Shown one piece after another: positions 21,429 through 25,274 of a stretch of 25,274 bases of DNA (position 1 is its first letter; each line of letters begins with the position of its first letter). The notes beneath the pieces were generated by a model. The model did not search any database and was not told the origin of the DNA. It saw only the letters and a program-made list of their open reading frames with translations. The DNA is from Dimargaris cristalligena (taxonomy: Eukaryota; Kickxellomycota; Dimargaritomycetes; Dimargaritales; Dimargaritaceae): positions 1 to 25,274 of the forward strand of contig JANBQC010000418.1 of assembly GCA_027576995.1 (NCBI GenBank). The letters are read 5' to 3'. Both the position numbers and the translations under genes were made by a program.

Positions 21429-23081
21429 TTAAAAGGCCCAGACGGCTACTTTGCCGTCGAGACCGCTCGTGGAGAATTCGGAAGCGGGGGAAGCCGTGCC
21501 CAAGTGGAGACTCTTGAGGGACCTGTGGATGATTATATGGGTGGAAATAAAGCAGAAGAGGTAATGTCAATAGTAAGCAAATATGGTGATTAGTGGAGGT
21601 CCTAAGCATCCCTATGTGGGAGGGACATTCGGCGGATAATATAGGCGGGGGGGGGGTGGGGAGAAAGTCGAAACTAAACCCCTGCGCTAGGTTTGATGTA
21701 TCTAGGCGATACCAAACGACCTATCAAATAGACCAGATTAGAGCAATACTCTATAAGTAAATAATATATAGTCAGTGCACTAGAAGGGAAGGGGGCCTTA
21801 CGTGATGGTGTTTTGGTGTACGTTCTTGGCGCTAGGTTGCAAACTGGCTGCTCCCGTCTCGTCCTGCCCGGTTGATTTTTGGGCATTCGAATCCATTTGA
21901 CGGAACATATTGAAGGCACTGTTGGTGGACATTTTCGGGGCCCGGGCGGTACCCTGACCCTGATCCAGGGATTTGACCCATTTCCATTCGGGCGCGGGCG
22001 GATTCGTGGAATTTGTGGCGGCCTCCGCATCCACCCGTTCGAACAGCATCGGGGTACAGTCGTGGCCGGCGGCCACCAGCTGGGTATCGGAAGCCCAGGC
22101 CACGGCCAACAGGGGCAATTGCCGGGTGCGCACCTGCGCGACTTGACCCGAGCCCGGGTACGCCACCGACAGACTGGAGTCGTGGCCGACCCAGGCCAGC
22201 GCATCCCCGGTGGTGGGTGAAAAAGCGACACTGTGCACCCACCCGCTGTTCGGGTTAGCGTACTCGGCGCACACCGTATTAAAAGGGAGTTTCTCGCCCC
22301 ACACTGAAGCGGCTGGTTTTTGATCCACGCCCTTGATGAACGCCGAGAAGACCCGCACCTTCATATCCGCGGATCCGGCGGCCAACAGTACGTTATTCGG
22401 GTGCCAGTCCAGACACAGGACCGTCGAGGTGATGGGCTTTTTGAGGTGCTTCGACACCCACCAGTCATTGTCCTCGCCGAAGTAGCATACCGCAATGCAA
22501 CGGGACCCACTGGCGACTGCGAATTTGTCCTCGCGGGGACTCCACTTGACAAACGTGGCGGCCCGGTTAATGCGCAGGTGCACCAGGGTCGGCTTCCACG
22601 TTTGGCCGTCGAAATTCCACACGTAGGCATTCTTATCCTGCGAACAGGTCACCAGGCGGTTGGTTTGGGGGGCCCAGTCGATACTCGTCACTTGGAGATC
22701 GTGTTCACTCAGCGTATACTCGAGCTCCCAACCGGACCCGTTCGGGTTCTTGCCGTAAATTTGGACCTCATTGGTGTTGGGGCAGATGGCTACCTCTATA
22801 TATGCGCATACCATCGCGATACGGACGGAAAGTCAAAATAGACGTACATGGAGAGGTGTCAAAGCTGGTTAGCCGCGGGCATGCCACACTAGTCACAGGG
22901 AACGGGATGCGGGCCATGGGGATAACCTTTGTCCCTCTCTATTACGCAAGCCAGGCCCATAGATGGGTCAGCAATAGCCAGTGGCTGTCAAAATAAAAAG
23001 CAAAAACTTACTGGACTGGTCGCTGTTAAAGGCATGGGCCGTGACACAGAAGGGAAACAGGTGTTGGTTCAGAACTGCCAT
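21429..23081 (-). CDS. ARPC1: Arp2/3 complex subunit 1 (p41-ARC, Arc40), 3 exons
   Basis: WD40 subunit of the Arp2/3 actin-nucleating complex, predicted 385 residues, the usual family size. Exons are 23012-23081, 21802-22795 and 21429-21522; introns of 216 and 279 nt have donors GTAAGT and GTAAGG. Seen: splicing rebuilds AHAFNSDQSKVAICPNTNEV across a split Lys codon (24) and NTITSLKSLH across a split Thr codon. Blade motifs follow in ARPC1 order: HDLQVTSIDWAPQTNRLVTC, DKNAYVWNFDGQTWKPTLV, ATFVKWSPREDKFAVASGSR, VLCLDWHPNNVLLAAGSAD, GWVHSVAFSPTTGDALAWVG and, in exon 3, STSGLDGKVAVWAF. The arm between blades 6 and 7 contains FNMFRQMD at 318-325, the conserved ARPC1 helix. Known: the complex makes branched actin at endocytic patches. 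The short first exon was found by matching the family N-terminus; its ATG is the only suitable one. Retention of intron 2 would give an immediate stop. Confidence 0.96.
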
Positions 23082-23460
23082 GATGGAACCGGTAAAATAA
23101 TAAATGGGGGTAAATAGAATAAGACACTGTTGGAGGGCTTAAAGGGGGAAGTAGTGAACAGTATTAGGAGAAGGGTGGGGAAGGGTAAACTAGATGCGGA
23201 GGCAGCTGGGCTCATTTGAATTCGTAATAGGGGAGGGACAACAGGTAGGTGAGCGTCGAATATAAGGCGGGGAGGTGATTGCCATGGGCTGGGCTGGGTG
23301 ATGGGAATGAAAGGTTTCTGACTACTGGAGCGGACTTTAGACGATTCACATAATGTTTCACAAGACCTTTTCTCCCTTTGCCAAGCCCTGGGCGCTAGTG
23401 CCCCACTAGGTTCGTCCATTCGACCAAAACCTAGGCTTACGCCCCCCCCCACGCTCTCTG
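23082..23460 (-). promoter_or_regulatory. Pyrimidine-rich promoter/leader of ARPC1
   Basis: The plus strand is purine-rich here, so the minus strand upstream of the ARPC1 ATG is C/T-rich, as upstream of SSH4. A non-ATG open frame (23069-23452 minus) crosses the start codon in another frame and is a by-product of this composition. No clear TATA box was found; CTATATAC on the minus strand near 23495 is distant. Confidence 0.4.
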
Positions 23461-25046
23461 AAGGCCCCGCTTACCTTCGGCAATGTTGTGTATATAGTAG
23501 TGGAGTGGCGCTACCCGAGGTCAATTAACATAATTATTTCTGTTAGGTGTGTATCGCCTACTAACTAACCCAAAACCCTCGCGATTCGTACACCCGACGC
23601 TCCAACGAAGGGGGGGGATTCGTTCAACTGTATCAATCCTCTCCGACGAATAAAACTGAGCTAAATCAGCCTATATCCCAGTTATTTAGAGCTCCTATTC
23701 CCCAACCCGCCTACCAAATTTCATAACGCAGTGCTTCGACTGAACAAGCATCTAAGACTGCGTTGGTTGCTATTCAGTTGTTAAGTGGATCCTTAAACAA
23801 GCCGAGGCTTGCTTTACTGGAATACAAGCGTACGTAGCCCCTGTCCCAAATATGCATTGCCACTATGCTAGACAATAAAGCACTTCATAAACAAAAACCG
23901 CCCATAAAATTGGTTTACAATAGTAACATATAGGAATCATTGTAAAAGAAAATCCACATTTTTAAAAGTACATTATGACATGAAGAACGCCTGGAAGGGA
24001 ACATCATAGTGGTAAGCCAAGTGGTGCGTGTGTGAGCCATCCCCCCCCCTTTAAGGCTTTTTGAGCCATCTATCCTTTAATATGTTCCCTATGGATGGCA
24101 AATTATGACCAAAAGGTCACCTGCCTTAGATTCACTTTAAGTAAAACTGTACTTCATCTGAATCATTCCCCCCTGGTGATGCAGGGAGAGAGGGGCGGGG
24201 GGGGGGGGATGCGCAGGCGGCCACAGATATGTAATCAGACCTGATATTTCTTAGCCAGTTTTAGCTCAAGTTGTTTGAAATGGTGCAGGTGGCACCATGT
24301 ATACTTTTGAATTGGCAGCGGATTGGAAGACAGAGAAGTGGCAGATGTTTTGGGATTTTGGAGAGGCATTCGGACTAGGTCAATACCAGGCGTTACGTTT
24401 GGCCTGAGGAGTGGTCCTGACTTGATCTGGTTGATGCTGTTTGGTTATGACTAATTCATGGGGTGGGAGTTGGCTGAAGAGCCATCGTAACATTACCTCT
24501 TCAATGGACTTGGCGGGGGCCAGAGGTAGTCTCCCCCTCGATTTCATGAGACGTTTTCCAATCTCCGTGGACCTAGTGTAAGGATTTTAACCGGAAGGCT
24601 CGTCAACCCCCGCACAGAGATTCCCTTTCCAGGCTTGTTTGCCGACTTGATTGGGGAAATACGGGGGCCCAACCCATCAGGAGGGTTCAATCGTGCTGCT
24701 ATATTACTAAATCGGTTTGCTAGGATACCAAGACAAGATTAGAATGGTTACCCTCTTCATTTGGGGGCACAGCTAAGCAAGGTTGGTTGCCAATAGCTGG
24801 GGCTTTAGAGGAAGAGCCCAAATAAGGTGTACCGTAGCAGATTGGATAGAGGTGGTGGTTAGCGATGGAGATCATGGTGAGAATAACGCCCAGGACAAAA
24901 AACCATTCGACTGAGGTTCCAAGGGGGGATAATGCGATATTTGCAATAGCTAGAATGGGCGAGAGGGATGTAAACACATGGTGGCATTTGGTGGGACATG
25001 GTTAATTATAGGGCTATGAATATCAGCTCCCGCTTATGGCTAATTC

Positions 25047-25069
25047 AGCAAACATATAATTGGTTTGCT
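25047..25069. repeat. Inverted repeat AGCAAAC / GTTTGCT
   Basis: Perfect 7-bp arms at 25047-25053 and 25063-25069 are separated by a 9-bp AT-rich spacer. It could be a binding site for a dimeric regulator or a weak hairpin. Confidence 0.6.
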
Positions 25070-25111
25070 TTTATCCACATGTCGCCCCTCCTAATCCGTC
25101 CTAATCCAACC

Positions 25112-25131
25112 GATATGACCGCCGTCATATC
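25112..25131. repeat. Inverted repeat GATATGAC-CGCC-GTCATATC
   Basis: Perfect 8-bp arms at 25112-25119 and 25124-25131 are separated by four bases. Just before it, TCCTAATCC is repeated in tandem (about 25089-25107). The arrangement suggests an operator-like or hairpin element near a promoter, but the gene it would serve is not visible. Confidence 0.6.
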
Positions 25132-25274
25132 AGGCCGTATAGCGCCATAGTACCCCCCGGCCCTAACCAGGCCGAACATCATTGATAGCCCCTTAACCGG
25201 TGTAAAGAACTGAAATCAAATCCTTGAAAACTGAACTTTATTTGAAAAGATAGATAATAAAAGGGAAAGGTGAT

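Larger units (their letters stand above)
23461..25274. other. Right-hand spacer without a supported gene
   Basis: No complete gene is supported in this 1.8 kb. It contains C9 at 24041-24049 and G12 at 24197-24208. Two inverted repeats lie at 25047-25069 and 25112-25131. A minus-strand open frame at 24720-24977 encodes a hydrophobic stretch but has no ATG at its start; it is discussed as a finding. A gene reading in from beyond the right edge cannot be excluded. Confidence 0.45.

Noticed and set aside
21674..22258. Alternative frames overlapping ARPC1 on both strands
   Set aside because: They overlap the WD40 exon in other frames, are Arg/Pro-rich by composition and have no family motifs.
23069..23452. 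127-codon minus-strand frame upstream of ARPC1
   Set aside because: It starts at GTG in a C/G run, is Pro/Ser-rich because of the pyrimidine-rich leader, and overlaps the ARPC1 start in another frame.
1..25274. CRISPR array, transposon with terminal repeats, rRNA or biosynthetic gene cluster
   Set aside because: No regularly spaced repeats, transposase or reverse-transcriptase motifs, rRNA signatures or clustered biosynthetic enzymes were seen on either strand by eye.

Overview
This window looks like nuclear DNA from a filamentous or zygomycete-grade fungus. That is inferred from gene content: a Ptc1-type phosphatase, an Ssh4/Ear1-type membrane SPRY protein with PPxY motifs (a fungal Rsp5 adaptor family), Arp2/3 subunit ARPC1 and a mitochondrial CLYBL-type lyase. 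The genes are intron-containing, have pyrimidine-rich leaders, and are separated by large AT-richer spacers. Species cannot be named from the sequence; an early-diverging fungus is a guess based on the long introns.

Six protein genes can be supported. Left to right they are: a SAM-dependent methyltransferase on the minus strand (2545-3699, 3 exons); PTC1 on the minus strand (8680-10564, 2 exons); CLYBL on the plus strand (11757-13303, 3 exons), divergent from PTC1; an unrecognised secreted protein on the plus strand (14624-15463, intronless); SSH4/EAR1 on the plus strand (17554-19494, intronless); and ARPC1 on the minus strand (21429-23081, 3 exons). All seven introns were placed by matching splice sites to conserved protein blocks, and every spliced frame closes exactly. 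Coding exons total about 7.4 kb, roughly 29% of the window.

The rest is spacer: 1-2544, about 3.8-8.7 kb, 10.6-11.8 kb, 13.3-14.6 kb, 15.5-17.6 kb, 19.5-21.4 kb and 23.1-25.3 kb. It holds microsatellites, many G or C homopolymers of 9-12 bases, TATA-like and CRE-like motifs, and short open frames that I cannot separate from chance.

The genes are ordinary housekeeping or signalling genes with no evident shared pathway: stress-kinase dephosphorylation (PTC1), ubiquitin-dependent sorting of membrane proteins (SSH4), actin branching (ARPC1) and mitochondrial C5 acyl-CoA metabolism (CLYBL). I see no mobile element, CRISPR array, rRNA or tRNA, and no clear new gene system. The most interesting signals are introns of 176-279 nt with apparently distant branch sites, two large low-complexity insertions inside the PTC1 catalytic domain, the unrecognised secreted protein, and promoter-like motifs in the spacer between the convergent SSH4 and ARPC1 genes.
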